Positions 8,074 to 16,566 of a stretch of 23,700 bases of DNA are shown in pieces; positions within the stretch are counted from its first letter, which is position 1, and the number at the start of each line of letters is the position of its first letter. The position numbers and the translations under genes are program-made. The notes under the pieces were generated by a model. That model did no database searches and was not told the DNA's origin. It saw nothing but the letters and a program-made list of their open reading frames with translations. This DNA is from JBCDLI01 sp038745535 (lineage in GTDB: Bacteria; Pseudomonadota; Alphaproteobacteria; Rhizobiales; Rhizobiaceae). Location: positions 1-23,700 of the forward strand of contig JBCDLI010000041.1 of the NCBI GenBank assembly GCA_038745535.1, in the 5' to 3' direction.

Positions 8074-8265
8074 CTATGCCTCATCCGATTGGCGCAGCGA
8101 TAAAAGAAAACCCAACAGGCCTCCAATACCGCCGCCCACAATCATATTCATCCAGATCTGATTGTCCGGAAGCACCCCGACAAATTCGTCGACGCTGTTT
8201 GGTCCGATCAGGAACCCGATGAGTGCACCGGCAAAGATGAGTTGAAACACCAAGTCATACTTCAT
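8074..8265 (-). CDS. Small two-helix glycine-zipper membrane protein inside the F1 ATP synthase operon
   Basis: I do not recognise this gene from a named family. It encodes 63 residues. Two hydrophobic helices (about 5-21 and 37-57) flank a short acidic loop with D26, E27 and D34. Helix two has a glycine zipper, G44-x3-G48-x3-G52, with further glycines at 45, 46 and 49. GGGAG lies seven bases before ATG 8265; a GTG directly before it (8268) is an alternative. The gene starts 38 bases after atpD ends and stops two bases before atpC, whose ribosome binding site lies in its last codons. That arrangement argues strongly that it is real and translated. The hairpin topology recalls AtpI/AtpZ-type accessory proteins, but no sequence relationship has been shown. 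A role in F1F0 assembly or regulation is inference from position only. Confidence 0.8.
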   Translation of the reverse strand: MKYDLVFQLIFAGALIGFLIGPNSVDEFVGVLPDNQIWMNMIVGGGIGGLLGFLLSLRQSDEA

Positions 8266-8303
8266 CACGCTTCTCCCATTGAGTTCCGACGACGAAAGCC
8301 AGA

Positions 8304-9737
8304 TTAAGCCGCTTCTGCAGCCAGTTTTTGTGCCTTCTCCAGCGCTTCGTCAATGTTGCCGACCATGTAGAAGGCAGCTTCTGGAAGGTGGTCATACTCG
8401 CCGTCGACGAGACCCTTAAAGCCCTTGATGGTGTCAGCGAGATCAACGAGTTTACCCGGTGAACCAGTGAAGACCTCCGCGACGAAGAATGGTTGTGACA
8501 GGAAGCGCTCAATCTTGCGGGCACGTGCAACGGTCAGCTTATCTTCTTCAGACAATTCATCCATGCCAAGAATGGCAATGATATCCTGCAAAGCCTTGTA
8601 GCGCTGAAGTGTAGACTGGACCGCACGTGCCACCTCGTAGTGCTCGTCGCCCACAATTTGCGGGTCAAGCATACGCGATGTTGAATCGAGCGGGTCCACC
8701 GCAGGGTAAATGCCTTTTTCAGCGATTGCGCGGTTTAGTGTGGTCGTCGCATCAAGGTGCGCGAACGACGTAGCAGGCGCAGGGTCGGTCAAGTCATCGG
8801 CAGGGACGTAGATCGCCTGAACCGATGTAATGGAACCCTTTGTCGTCGTGGTGATGCGTTCCTGCATCTGACCCATATCGGTCGCAAGCGTTGGCTGGTA
8901 TCCCACAGCAGATGGAATACGGCCAAGAAGCGCAGACACTTCAGAACCGGCCTGCGTAAAGCGGAAAATGTTGTCGACAAAGAACAACACGTCCTGCCCT
9001 TGGTCGCGGAATTCTTCCGCAATAGTTAGACCTGTCAACGCAACACGGGCACGCGCACCGGGCGGCTCGTTCATCTGACCAAAGCAAAGTGCAGCTTTTG
9101 AGCCTTCGCCCCCGCCTTCTTTGTTCACGCCAGACTCAATGAATTCGTAATAAAGGTCGTTTCCTTCGCGAGTACGCTCGCCTACACCAGCAAACACCGA
9201 GTAGCCGCCGTGCGCCTTCGCGATGTTGTTGATCAATTCCTGGATGAGAACGGTTTTACCAACACCGGCACCACCGAAGAGACCAATTTTACCGCCCTTT
9301 GCGTAAGGCGCGAGAAGGTCAACGACCTTAATGCCTGTCACAAGAATTTCAGCTTCGGTCGACTGTTCTACGTAAGAAGGCGCTTCTGCGTGAATTTCAC
9401 GCGAGCTGGTTGCCTTAATTGGGCCTGCTTCATCAATCGGCTCGCCGATCACGTTGATGATGCGACCAAGCATCTCTTCGCCGACGGGGACTGTGATGGC
9501 CTTACCCGTATCAGTCACTGCCTGTCCGCGAACCAAGCCCTCGGTGGAGTCCATCGCAATTGTCCGGACGGTGTTCTCACCAAGGTGCTGAGCGACCTCT
9601 AGAACCAAACGCTGGCCGTTATTGTCGGTTTCCAACGCGTTCAAGATTGCCGGCAGGTGATCGTCAAATTTTACATCGACAACCGCACCGATAACTTGCG
9701 AGATCTTGCCCGCTTCGCTTGCTGCTGCTTTCGCCAT
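8304..9737 (-). CDS. atpD: ATP synthase F1 beta subunit
   Basis: AtpD carries the catalytic nucleotide sites of F1, three copies per complex, on the cytoplasmic face of the inner membrane. The 477-residue protein has the Walker A loop GGAGVGKT at 155-162. The catalytic glutamate and adjacent arginine lie in VGERTREGNDLY (E187, R188), and the Walker B-type LFFVDNIFRF follows. The DELSEED lever motif (MDELSEEDKLTVARARK) is intact in the C-terminal domain. The N-terminus carries a short Ala/Lys-rich extension before GKISQVIGAVVDV, as in other alphaproteobacteria. The ATG lies 14 bases after the atpG stop with GGAAGGG upstream. Confidence 0.98.
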   Translation of the reverse strand: MAKAAASEAGKISQVIGAVVDVKFDDHLPAILNALETDNNGQRLVLEVAQHLGENTVRTIAMDSTEGLVRGQAVTDTGKAITVPVGEEMLGRIINVIGEPIDEAGPIKATSSREIHAEAPSYVEQSTEAEILVTGIKVVDLLAPYAKGGKIGLFGGAGVGKTVLIQELINNIAKAHGGYSVFAGVGERTREGNDLYYEFIESGVNKEGGGEGSKAALCFGQMNEPPGARARVALTGLTIAEEFRDQGQDVLFFVDNIFRFTQAGSEVSALLGRIPSAVGYQPTLATDMGQMQERITTTTKGSITSVQAIYVPADDLTDPAPATSFAHLDATTTLNRAIAEKGIYPAVDPLDSTSRMLDPQIVGDEHYEVARAVQSTLQRYKALQDIIAILGMDELSEEDKLTVARARKIERFLSQPFFVAEVFTGSPGKLVDLADTIKGFKGLVDGEYDHLPEAAFYMVGNIDEALEKAQKLAAEAA

Positions 9738-9751
9738 CGTTTCTACCCTTC

Positions 9752-10630
9752 CTACAGCGCTTCCGCGCCTGAAATGATTTCAATGAGTTCTTTTGTAATC
9801 TGCGCCTGGCGCTGACGGTTGTAAGAGATCGTCAACTTGTCGATCATTTCGCCCGCATTGCGCGTCGCGTTGTCCATGGCGCTCATTCGTGCACCCTGCT
9901 CTGACGCAGCGTTCTCGAGAAGTGCACGAAACACCTGAACAGAGATGTTGCGCGGGATCAGGTCTTCCAGAATTGAAGCAGGATCCGGCTCGTACTCATA
10001 AATCGCGCTTTGACCGCTGGTATCTGCATCGTCGCCATCCGCCTTTGCTGGGATAACCTGCAGACCGGTCGGCACCTGACTAATCACAGAACGGAATTCC
10101 GAATAGTAAACCGTGCACACATCAAACTCGTCGGCACCGAACAGCGAGATCACCTGTTTGGCAATCTTGTCCGCGTCGGAAAATGCGAGCCGCTTTACTT
10201 CCCGCAGATCAACGCGATCAATGATCATCGCTGAAAATTCACGGCGAAGAATGTCATAACCCTTCTTGCCGACGCATAGAATTTTCACGGTTTTGCCGTC
10301 GCGCTGCAGCCGAAGAATATCTTCGCGCGCTTTTTTCGCGATTGACGAATTAAAACCACCGCAAAGACCGCGTTCGGCGGTGCAAACGACCAGCAGATGC
10401 GTGTCGTCTTTTCCCGTACCCGCCATTAAACGAGGCGCGTCATCGCCATCCACGGTCGCTGCAATATTGGCAAGGACCGAGCTCATACGCTGTGAATAGG
10501 GACGCGCTGCCTCAGCTGCCTCTTGAGCACGACGTAGCTTTGCCGCCGCAACCATCTGCATGGCTTTGGTGATCTTGCGCGTCGCCTTAACCGAAGCGAT
10601 CCTGTTTCTGAATTCCTTCAATGAGGGCAT
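9752..10630 (-). CDS. atpG: ATP synthase F1 gamma subunit
   Basis: AtpG forms the rotating central shaft of F1. The 292-residue protein has the conserved N-terminal helix MPSLKEFRNRIASVKATRKI and the C-terminal helix containing YNRQRQAQITKELIEIISGA, which together build the coiled-coil axle. LLVVCTAERGLCGGFNSSI (about 79-97) is the core Rossmann-like segment. The ATG at 10630 is preceded by a GAGGA-type site. The gene follows atpA by 38 bases and precedes atpD by 14. Confidence 0.97.
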   Translation of the reverse strand: MPSLKEFRNRIASVKATRKITKAMQMVAAAKLRRAQEAAEAARPYSQRMSSVLANIAATVDGDDAPRLMAGTGKDDTHLLVVCTAERGLCGGFNSSIAKKAREDILRLQRDGKTVKILCVGKKGYDILRREFSAMIIDRVDLREVKRLAFSDADKIAKQVISLFGADEFDVCTVYYSEFRSVISQVPTGLQVIPAKADGDDADTSGQSAIYEYEPDPASILEDLIPRNISVQVFRALLENAASEQGARMSAMDNATRNAGEMIDKLTISYNRQRQAQITKELIEIISGAEAL

Positions 10631-10668
10631 TGATTGCTCGTCCTCGTGTCCGCCAGCAAAGCCGCCCG

Positions 10669-12201
10669 CTAGGCAGCAAAGCCTTTTGCAAACGCCTCAA
10701 TTTGGCTCTTCAGTGCGGCTTCGGTTTCGTCCGATACCTTCTGCTCAGTGCGGATAGTGTCCAGCACCGCAGAGCCTTCACTGCGCATGTGTGACAGCAG
10801 TCCCTGCTCGAAATCACCGACTTTATCGACCGGCAGATTATCGAGATAACCGTTCACGCCGGCAAAGATAACAGCGACCTGCTCTTCGGTTTTCAGCGGA
10901 GAGAATTGCGGCTGCTTCAAAAGTTCTGTCAAACGTGCACCACGGTTCAACAAACGCTGTGTGGAAGCATCCAAATCAGAACCAAATTGCGCAAATGCAG
11001 CCATTTCGCGGTACTGGGCAAGCTCGCCTTTAATCGAACCGGCAACCTGCTTCATGGCTTTAATCTGAGCCGATGAACCAACACGGGAAACCGACAAGCC
11101 AACGTTCACCGCAGGGCGGATGCCTTGGAAGAACAGGTCGGTTTCGAGGAAGATCTGACCATCCGTGATCGAGATAACGTTGGTCGGGATAAAGGCCGAA
11201 ACATCGTTACCCTGCGTTTCGATTACCGGAAGTGCGGTCAATGAACCAGCACCGTTGTCTTCGTTTAGCTTCGCAGCGCGCTCGAGAAGGCGGGAGTGCA
11301 GATAAAAAACGTCACCTGGGAACGCTTCACGACCCGGCGGGCGACGCAGAAGCAGAGACATCTGACGATAAGCGACAGCCTGCTTGGAGAGGTCGTCATA
11401 ACCGATCAGGGCATGCATGCCGTTATCGCGGAAATATTCACCGATTGTGCAGCCAGCAAATGGCGCGAGATACTGCATCGGCGCAGGATCAGATGCCGTC
11501 GCAGCAACAACAATGGAATACTCCAGCGCGCCGCGCTCTTCGAGCACCTTAACAAATTGCGCAACTGTCGAACGCTTCTGACCAACGGCGACATAAATGC
11601 AGTAAAGCTTGTCGCCCTCTGGGCCATTATCATGGATCGGCTTCTGGTTGAGGAATGTATCCAACAGGATCGCTGTCTTGCCAGTCTGGCGGTCACCGAT
11701 CACGAGCTCCCGCTGTCCACGACCGACCGGGATAAGGGCATCGATGGCCTTAAGACCCGTCGACATTGGCTCATGCACAGACTTGCGGGGAATGATGCCC
11801 GGCGCTTTCACGTCTACGCGAGCACGCTCTTTGGACTTGATAGGACCCTTGCCGTCAATTGGATTACCCAGCGGGTCAACAACGCGACCAAGAAGCTCTT
11901 TGCCAACGGGAACATCAACGATGGAGCCGGTTCGCTTAACCGTGTCGCCTTCTTTAATGTCACGGTCACTGCCGAAGATAACAACGCCGACGTTGTCTTC
12001 TTCGAGGTTCAACGCCATGCCGCGAACACCACCGGGAAATTCGACCATTTCGCCAGCCTGAACCTGGTCAAGGCCGTAAACACGGGCAATACCGTCACCG
12101 ACGGAAAGCACTTGGCCAACTTCGGAGACTTCGGCCTCATTGCCAAAGTTTTTGATCTGATCTTTGAGAATTGCGGAAATTTCCGCAGCACGAATGTCCA
12201 T
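10669..12201 (-). CDS. atpA: ATP synthase F1 alpha subunit
   Basis: AtpA alternates with beta in the F1 hexamer and contributes non-catalytic nucleotide sites and the arginine finger. The 510-residue protein shows the P-loop GDRQTGKT at 169-176. The arginine-finger segment GLSVSRVGSSAQ lies near residue 370, and PAVNVGLSVSRV and GYDDLSKQAVAYR are typical signatures. The length and the N-terminal MDIRAAEISAILKDQIKNFG are standard for alphaproteobacteria. The ATG at 12201 shares one base with the atpH stop (TGATG), so the two are translationally coupled, which helps match subunit amounts. Confidence 0.98.
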   Translation of the reverse strand: MDIRAAEISAILKDQIKNFGNEAEVSEVGQVLSVGDGIARVYGLDQVQAGEMVEFPGGVRGMALNLEEDNVGVVIFGSDRDIKEGDTVKRTGSIVDVPVGKELLGRVVDPLGNPIDGKGPIKSKERARVDVKAPGIIPRKSVHEPMSTGLKAIDALIPVGRGQRELVIGDRQTGKTAILLDTFLNQKPIHDNGPEGDKLYCIYVAVGQKRSTVAQFVKVLEERGALEYSIVVAATASDPAPMQYLAPFAGCTIGEYFRDNGMHALIGYDDLSKQAVAYRQMSLLLRRPPGREAFPGDVFYLHSRLLERAAKLNEDNGAGSLTALPVIETQGNDVSAFIPTNVISITDGQIFLETDLFFQGIRPAVNVGLSVSRVGSSAQIKAMKQVAGSIKGELAQYREMAAFAQFGSDLDASTQRLLNRGARLTELLKQPQFSPLKTEEQVAVIFAGVNGYLDNLPVDKVGDFEQGLLSHMRSEGSAVLDTIRTEQKVSDETEAALKSQIEAFAKGFAA

Positions 12202-12758
12202 CAGCTGACCTCTTTGAGTGCTAGCTTGAGTGAGGAGAGTTTGGTTTTCAGGGACGTGTCAATCATCCGCGAGCCCATCTTCACGATGAGGCCGCCAATG
12301 AGCGACGGGTCTTCAGAAACGGTGATGTCGACGTCTTTTCCGGCGACAGATTTTAGGGTTGCCTGCAGCTCTTTCATCTGCGCCCCGGTAAGTGCGGACG
12401 CAGAGGTCACCTCGGCAGAAACAACACCCTTTTTCGCGGCAACTGCTTCGCGAAAGGCCTTGATGATGCCAGGCAGGGCAAAGAGGCGGCGGTTTTGTGC
12501 CACGACTTTCAAGAAATTTGAAGTCAGGGGGTTCAGCTTTGCCTTGTCGGCAATCGTTGAAATAGCTGAAAATTGTGCATCAGCAGAAAAGGCAGGGCTC
12601 TCGATCAAACGCCGGAAATCATCGCTTTCGCCGATCAAATCTGACAGACCATTGAGGTCGGCTTCTACTTTATCGATTGACTTGGAGTCTTCAGCGAGTT
12701 CCAGCAAAGAGCCAGCGTATCTGGATGCAACACCGGATGTCAGCGACGAGTTTGCCAC
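12201..12758 (-). CDS. atpH: ATP synthase F1 delta subunit
   Basis: AtpH (delta) is the top of the peripheral stalk and joins the F1 alpha subunits to the b subunits of F0. The 185-residue protein has the N-terminal six-helix domain (GVASRYAGSLLELAEDSKSI onwards) and the C-terminal signature ending in DPSLIGGLIVKMGSRMIDTSLKTKL (given in part: MIDTSLKTKLSSL). The start is GTG at 12758; no in-frame ATG is available nearby upstream. A purine-rich AAAGAGA lies about 11 bases before it. This is the first gene of the F1 operon. The F0 genes are not in the window, as expected for alphaproteobacteria, where F1 and F0 operons are separate. Confidence 0.95.
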   Translation of the reverse strand: MANSSLTSGVASRYAGSLLELAEDSKSIDKVEADLNGLSDLIGESDDFRRLIESPAFSADAQFSAISTIADKAKLNPLTSNFLKVVAQNRRLFALPGIIKAFREAVAAKKGVVSAEVTSASALTGAQMKELQATLKSVAGKDVDITVSEDPSLIGGLIVKMGSRMIDTSLKTKLSSLKLALKEVS

Positions 12759-12950
12759 GCGCGATAGTCTCTTTAGTTTTCCGGCGCGAATGGCTCAGTG
12801 AACCCTGAGCGGCATCCTGCCAGACTTGAATTTTGCTAGTGATCAGAAGAGGCTTTGAAAGCTGCTCCCCCCGAGCGATCGACGTGGCACTAACACAGGC
12901 CCCTATACCCCGCAAGCATCGCAAACCACTCTTTTGTAGCAAGTGGAGTG
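12759..12950 (-). promoter_or_regulatory. Upstream region of the F1 ATP synthase operon, with leader hairpin
   Basis: This 192-base gap should hold the atpH promoter, because the gene before it ends at 12951. I could not single out a convincing -35/-10 pair. Two structures are visible. The first is a perfect 6-bp hairpin at 12793-12810 (GCTCAG arms, 6-nt loop), about 35 bases before the atpH start. The second is a weaker inverted repeat, CCACT 12926-12930 with AGTGG 12942-12946, just after the upstream gene stop, which may act as a weak terminator. No protein-coding potential of note is seen. Confidence 0.4.
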
Positions 12951-13343
12951 TTAGGCCACCCAGCCAAAAACATATGCAATTGGCATGAGTGCAAGTGCAA
13001 ATTCCATCGCGATAGAGACCCAATTGAAGCTCGTATTTCCGCGATCGAAAATGATTGAGACCAGCCGCCCGAGAGCTGTAAACGCCCAACCGGCGCCGAG
13101 CACCATCCATACAAATGGTTGTGCAAGTAAAATCGCGAGAATGCCCGTTCCCAGATAAAATCCCGCCATAGTCGCACGGCTTTCAGACACCGCTTCGGGC
13201 ACGCCTTCTTCGGTGCGCAACCGGAGAATTTTGTAAGTAGTGCGCGGTGCAAAGAAGCAGATCAAACCAAACAGGATCGTGATGATCGCGCTTGTCCAAG
13301 CGAGCCATTCTCCAAGTGACTGGGGCGGAACGATAGAGAGCAT
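12951..13343 (-). CDS. DUF4345-like integral membrane protein
   Basis: The function is unknown. The 130-residue protein has four predicted membrane helices (about 13-32, 57-74, 76-98 and 108-127). A charged cytoplasmic loop, RLRTEEGVPEAVSESRA, separates helix one from helix two. The pattern of a first helix ending in FFAPRTTYKIL, then RATMAGFYLGTGILAI, then ALGRLVSIIFD before the last helix resembles the DUF4345 family as I remember it; this is from memory and not searched. ATG 13343 is the only reasonable start, without a clear ribosome binding site. It lies 21 bases after the EamA transporter gene and is probably co-transcribed with it. Confidence 0.75.
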   Translation of the reverse strand: MLSIVPPQSLGEWLAWTSAIITILFGLICFFAPRTTYKILRLRTEEGVPEAVSESRATMAGFYLGTGILAILLAQPFVWMVLGAGWAFTALGRLVSIIFDRGNTSFNWVSIAMEFALALMPIAYVFGWVA

Positions 13344-13364
13344 GACGTGAAACCGAATTAGAAA

Positions 13365-14267
13365 TTATGAGTGGGTGCGCCGCTGTCGTTGCAGCCACAT
13401 CAAATATAGGCCGCTTGCCGCGATAACCAGCATGCCCATGAGTGTCAGCCCGCCGGGGACATCCCCAAAGATGAAAAACCCTATGCCCGTCATCCACATC
13501 ACCTGCGTATAGCCGAAGGGCGCAATGTCGGACGCGTTAGCAAGACTGCTGGCCTTTATGATTCCCATGTGGCCGAGCATCCCGGCAACACAGGCGAAAC
13601 CAAATGCGATCCAATCGGAAGTGCGCGCAGGCATCTGCGCTTCTACCAAAGCGAAAGGCGCGAAAAGCACTGTCGCGAAAATGCATGAGTAGAAGATCAG
13701 GCTTTCGGGCGTTTCGCTCGGTGCCAGTTTCCGCGTGAGCAGGAAATAGAGAGCGTAAGCAACCATCGATCCAATAATAAAAAGCGTTGGCCACGCAAAC
13801 GCAGCCGTACCGGGTTTGACCACCAACAACACACCGAAGAAACCAAGAATGATCGCAAGCCAATGCTGCCTGCCAACCCGCTCATCAAGAAATGGCCGTG
13901 CGAGAACAGCGACCAGCAATGGCGTCGCGAGCAGCACGGCGATTGTCTCGGCGAGTTGCAGATACTGAAGAGCCGTGAAATTCAGCAATGTCATGAGTGG
14001 AAGCAAAAGACCGCGCACAAACTGTAGCAGCGGGTTCTCCATGCGCCACAGACGCGCATTTGACCAACCGCGATAGTAGACGGTGAGCATGATCGCCTGC
14101 GCTGTAAAACGCACCCACACCACGAAGATCACCGCCTGCCCGCCGATCACAAGCCACTTCGCACTCGCATCCAGAACCGAGAAAAATACAAACGACATTA
14201 GCGCGATCAGCGCTGCGGCGAGTGGAACATTTGTGTCGGTTGTTGGCGACATTGGATTCAAGGACAT
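13365..14267 (-). CDS. EamA (DMT superfamily) transporter
   Basis: This is a 300-residue inner-membrane protein with about ten hydrophobic helices arranged as two EamA repeats (roughly 15-150 and 160-290). The first repeat contains the typical LNFTALQYLQLAETIAVLLA and the segment LARPFLDERVGRQHWLAIIL. The second contains SSLANASDIAPFGYTQVMWM and FIFGDVPGGLTLMGMLVI. Members of this superfamily export amino acids, metabolites or nucleotide-related compounds; the substrate cannot be told from the sequence. ATG 14267 gives the listed length; ATG 14252 is an alternative. It lies 20 bases after priA and 21 before the DUF4345-like gene, so a priA-EamA-DUF4345 transcript is likely. Confidence 0.88.
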   Translation of the reverse strand: MSLNPMSPTTDTNVPLAAALIALMSFVFFSVLDASAKWLVIGGQAVIFVVWVRFTAQAIMLTVYYRGWSNARLWRMENPLLQFVRGLLLPLMTLLNFTALQYLQLAETIAVLLATPLLVAVLARPFLDERVGRQHWLAIILGFFGVLLVVKPGTAAFAWPTLFIIGSMVAYALYFLLTRKLAPSETPESLIFYSCIFATVLFAPFALVEAQMPARTSDWIAFGFACVAGMLGHMGIIKASSLANASDIAPFGYTQVMWMTGIGFFIFGDVPGGLTLMGMLVIAASGLYLMWLQRQRRTHS

Positions 14268-14287
14268 GGCGTTATGAGCGGCTTTGA

Positions 14288-16495
14288 TCAGAGAAAACTT
14301 TGCGGATCAATGTCGACCGACACGCGCACGCTGCCGCGAGACCTCGGTGCGGCGGTGACCATCGCGGATACAAAAGCCTGTAGGTTTGCCTCGCTTCCAC
14401 CGTGCACAAGCAGACGGTAGCGAAAGCGCCCGCGGATGAGCGCTAGCGGCGCTTCCGCGGGGCCAAGCGTTAAAATGCCATTTGCCGATGGCGCTGCCAG
14501 CGCAAGTTCTCGGGCGTGGCCTTCGGCCTGTTTACGGTCATTTGCGGAAACGATGATCGACGCCAGCCGACCAAACGGCGGCATCGCACCTGCTTCCCGC
14601 TCCGCAATCTGCGCGGCATAAAACGCTTCGCTATCTCCTGAAGCGCAAGCCTGCATCACCGGATGCTCCGGCTGATAGGTCTGAATGTAAGCCGCAGATT
14701 TGCGGCCGGTTCGTCCCGCACGTCCTGTGACCTGAGACATCAACTGAAATGTGCGTTCCGCCGCGCGTGGATCACCATTTGCAAGACCAAGATCGGCATC
14801 AACCACGCCAACACATGTGAGGAGCGGAAAATTGTGCCCTTTTGCGACCAACTGCGTGCCAACGATGATGTCTGCTTCGCCTTTTGCGATAGCCTCCATC
14901 TCCAGCCGCAAGCGCTTCACCCCGCCAAGCATGTCCGATGACAGGACAATCACCCGCGCTTCGGGAAAATGCTGCAAGGCCTCCTCGGCAATCCGCTCAA
15001 TCCCCGGACCGCAAGCAACCAGATGGTCAAATGTCCCGCATTCCGGACATGCTTCGGGCACGGGCTCGTGGTGGCCGCAATGGTGGCATTGCAACTGCTT
15101 GCGAAAGCGGTGCTCGACCAGCCAAGCCGAGCAATTGCTGCAGGAAAACCGATGTCCACACGCCCGGCAAAGCGTAAGCGGCGCATAACCTCTGCGATTG
15201 AGAAACAGGAGCGACTGCTCGCCCCGCGCAAGCGTGGATTTCATTGCATCGATCACAGTGGGCGAGAGAAATCCACCGCGCTCCGGACGCGATGACCTGA
15301 GATCGACAAGCCGAATATCCGGCAAGGCTGCGTCAGCATAGCGCGCGCCAAGCTTCACATGGCCGTATCGGCCGGTTTGCGCATTGTGCAGCGTTTCGAC
15401 AGAAGGCGTGGCCGAAACGAGAATGCTTGGAAATTTGCCAAGATGTGCGCGCACCACGGCCATGTCCCGCGCATTGTAGTATACGCGATCTTCCTGCTTG
15501 AAGGCAGCATCGTGCTCTTCATCAACAATGATTAAGCCGAGTTCCTTAAACGGAAGGAAAAGCGACGAGCGCGCACCGGCGACCACGCGAACCGAACCTT
15601 CCGCCACCTGCCGCCAGACCCGTTCACGTTGCTTCGGCGGAAGATCGGAATGCCAAGGCGCAGGAGGCGCACCGAAGCGATCATGAAAGCGCTCCATAAA
15701 TGCCGTTGTCAGCGCGATCTCTGGCAGCAAAACCAATACTTGTTTGCCCCGCGAAAGCGTTTCCGCAATCGCCTCAAAATAGACTTCCGTTTTGCCTGAT
15801 CCTGTCACGCCTTCCAAAAGCGTTGGTTTGGGTTTTTGCGCCCGGAGCATCTCAAGAAGCTCAGCCGCAGCAGCACTTTGCGGATCAGAAAGGTCGGTAG
15901 CGGCGTAATCGACCTGTGGTAGCGGGACGATAGGTTGTGGCGGAATAAGCGTTTCTTCGAATACGCCAGCGTCCAACAGACCTGCGACTACACTTGCCGA
16001 CACGCCCGCTGCGTTCGCCAATCCCGACTTGGTCCACGCCATGCCCGGCGCTTCGTCTGCAAGCGTAATCACCCGCTCACGTGCTGCAGTCATCCGCTCG
16101 GGCCGCGCAGCTGAAAGCCGAAGCCCTTGGATCGGCGGCTCGGGATCAAATGCGGCCGGCACACGGACCACCATCCGAGCCACCTGCCCCGGCGGTGAAA
16201 GTGTGTAGCGCGCGACCCAGTCCACAAAGCGACGCATATCCTCGCGTATCGGTGGACAGTCAAAAACGTGCGTTATCTCGCGCAGTTTGGATGGATCGAC
16301 GGCAGGTATTTCGCCTTCACTGTCATCCCAAACGATACCTGCCACCGCACGACTGCCAAGCGGCACTTGGACGATTGCGCCCGGCTCGACGATCATCCCT
16401 TCAGGCACGGCGTAGGTGTAAGGCACCGGCGAAGGGACCGGCACCAGAACGGGCGCCACCTGTCTTACTGAAACTTCACGGGAATCGTGTTCCAT
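14288..16495 (-). CDS. priA: Primosomal protein N' (PriA helicase)
   Basis: PriA is the 3'-to-5' DNA helicase that recognises stalled or recombined forks and reloads the replisome. The 735-residue protein is close to the E. coli length of 732. It has the N-terminal DNA-binding domain (VLVPVPSPVPYTYAVPEG onwards), Walker A GVTGSGKT at 229-236 and the DEEH box at 325-328. A zinc-binding insert has eight cysteines (443, 446, 452, 455, 470, 473, 483 and 486). Helicase motifs near GTQLVAKGHNFP and QVTGRAGRTGR follow. I chose ATG 16495 (MEHDSREVS). Longer readings would run into the divergent transaldolase gene. The ribosome binding site is weak (AAGG about 12 bases upstream). Confidence 0.95.
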   Translation of the reverse strand: MEHDSREVSVRQVAPVLVPVPSPVPYTYAVPEGMIVEPGAIVQVPLGSRAVAGIVWDDSEGEIPAVDPSKLREITHVFDCPPIREDMRRFVDWVARYTLSPPGQVARMVVRVPAAFDPEPPIQGLRLSAARPERMTAARERVITLADEAPGMAWTKSGLANAAGVSASVVAGLLDAGVFEETLIPPQPIVPLPQVDYAATDLSDPQSAAAAELLEMLRAQKPKPTLLEGVTGSGKTEVYFEAIAETLSRGKQVLVLLPEIALTTAFMERFHDRFGAPPAPWHSDLPPKQRERVWRQVAEGSVRVVAGARSSLFLPFKELGLIIVDEEHDAAFKQEDRVYYNARDMAVVRAHLGKFPSILVSATPSVETLHNAQTGRYGHVKLGARYADAALPDIRLVDLRSSRPERGGFLSPTVIDAMKSTLARGEQSLLFLNRRGYAPLTLCRACGHRFSCSNCSAWLVEHRFRKQLQCHHCGHHEPVPEACPECGTFDHLVACGPGIERIAEEALQHFPEARVIVLSSDMLGGVKRLRLEMEAIAKGEADIIVGTQLVAKGHNFPLLTCVGVVDADLGLANGDPRAAERTFQLMSQVTGRAGRTGRKSAAYIQTYQPEHPVMQACASGDSEAFYAAQIAEREAGAMPPFGRLASIIVSANDRKQAEGHARELALAAPSANGILTLGPAEAPLALIRGRFRYRLLVHGGSEANLQAFVSAMVTAAPRSRGSVRVSVDIDPQSFL

Positions 16496-16566
16496 CACAT
16501 GCGTGACCTTGACGATCGTTTCCGATATTGGAAGCAAAAAACTCTCATCATCAGATAGGCTATGCC
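16496..16566. promoter_or_regulatory. Divergent promoter region between priA and the transaldolase gene
   Basis: These 71 bases separate two genes that point away from each other, so both promoters must lie here or inside the opposite gene. The middle is A/T-rich with an A run near 16535-16541. TTGACG at 16509-16514 and TTGGAA at 16528-16533 could serve as -35 elements for the plus strand, but I see no well-spaced matching -10. AGG at 16557-16559 is the only ribosome-binding-like sequence before ATG 16567. Confidence 0.4.

Noticed and set aside
7667..12758. F1 genes without F0 genes as a possible oddity
   Set aside because: Separate F1 and F0 operons are the normal arrangement in alphaproteobacteria.
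11296..12801. Long open frame (501 codons) on the plus strand, antisense to atpA and atpH
   Set aside because: It is an almost exact mirror of two well-conserved genes, has low-complexity Thr/Asn/Arg-rich composition, no family pattern and no ribosome binding site. Codon bias of atpA explains the absence of stops.
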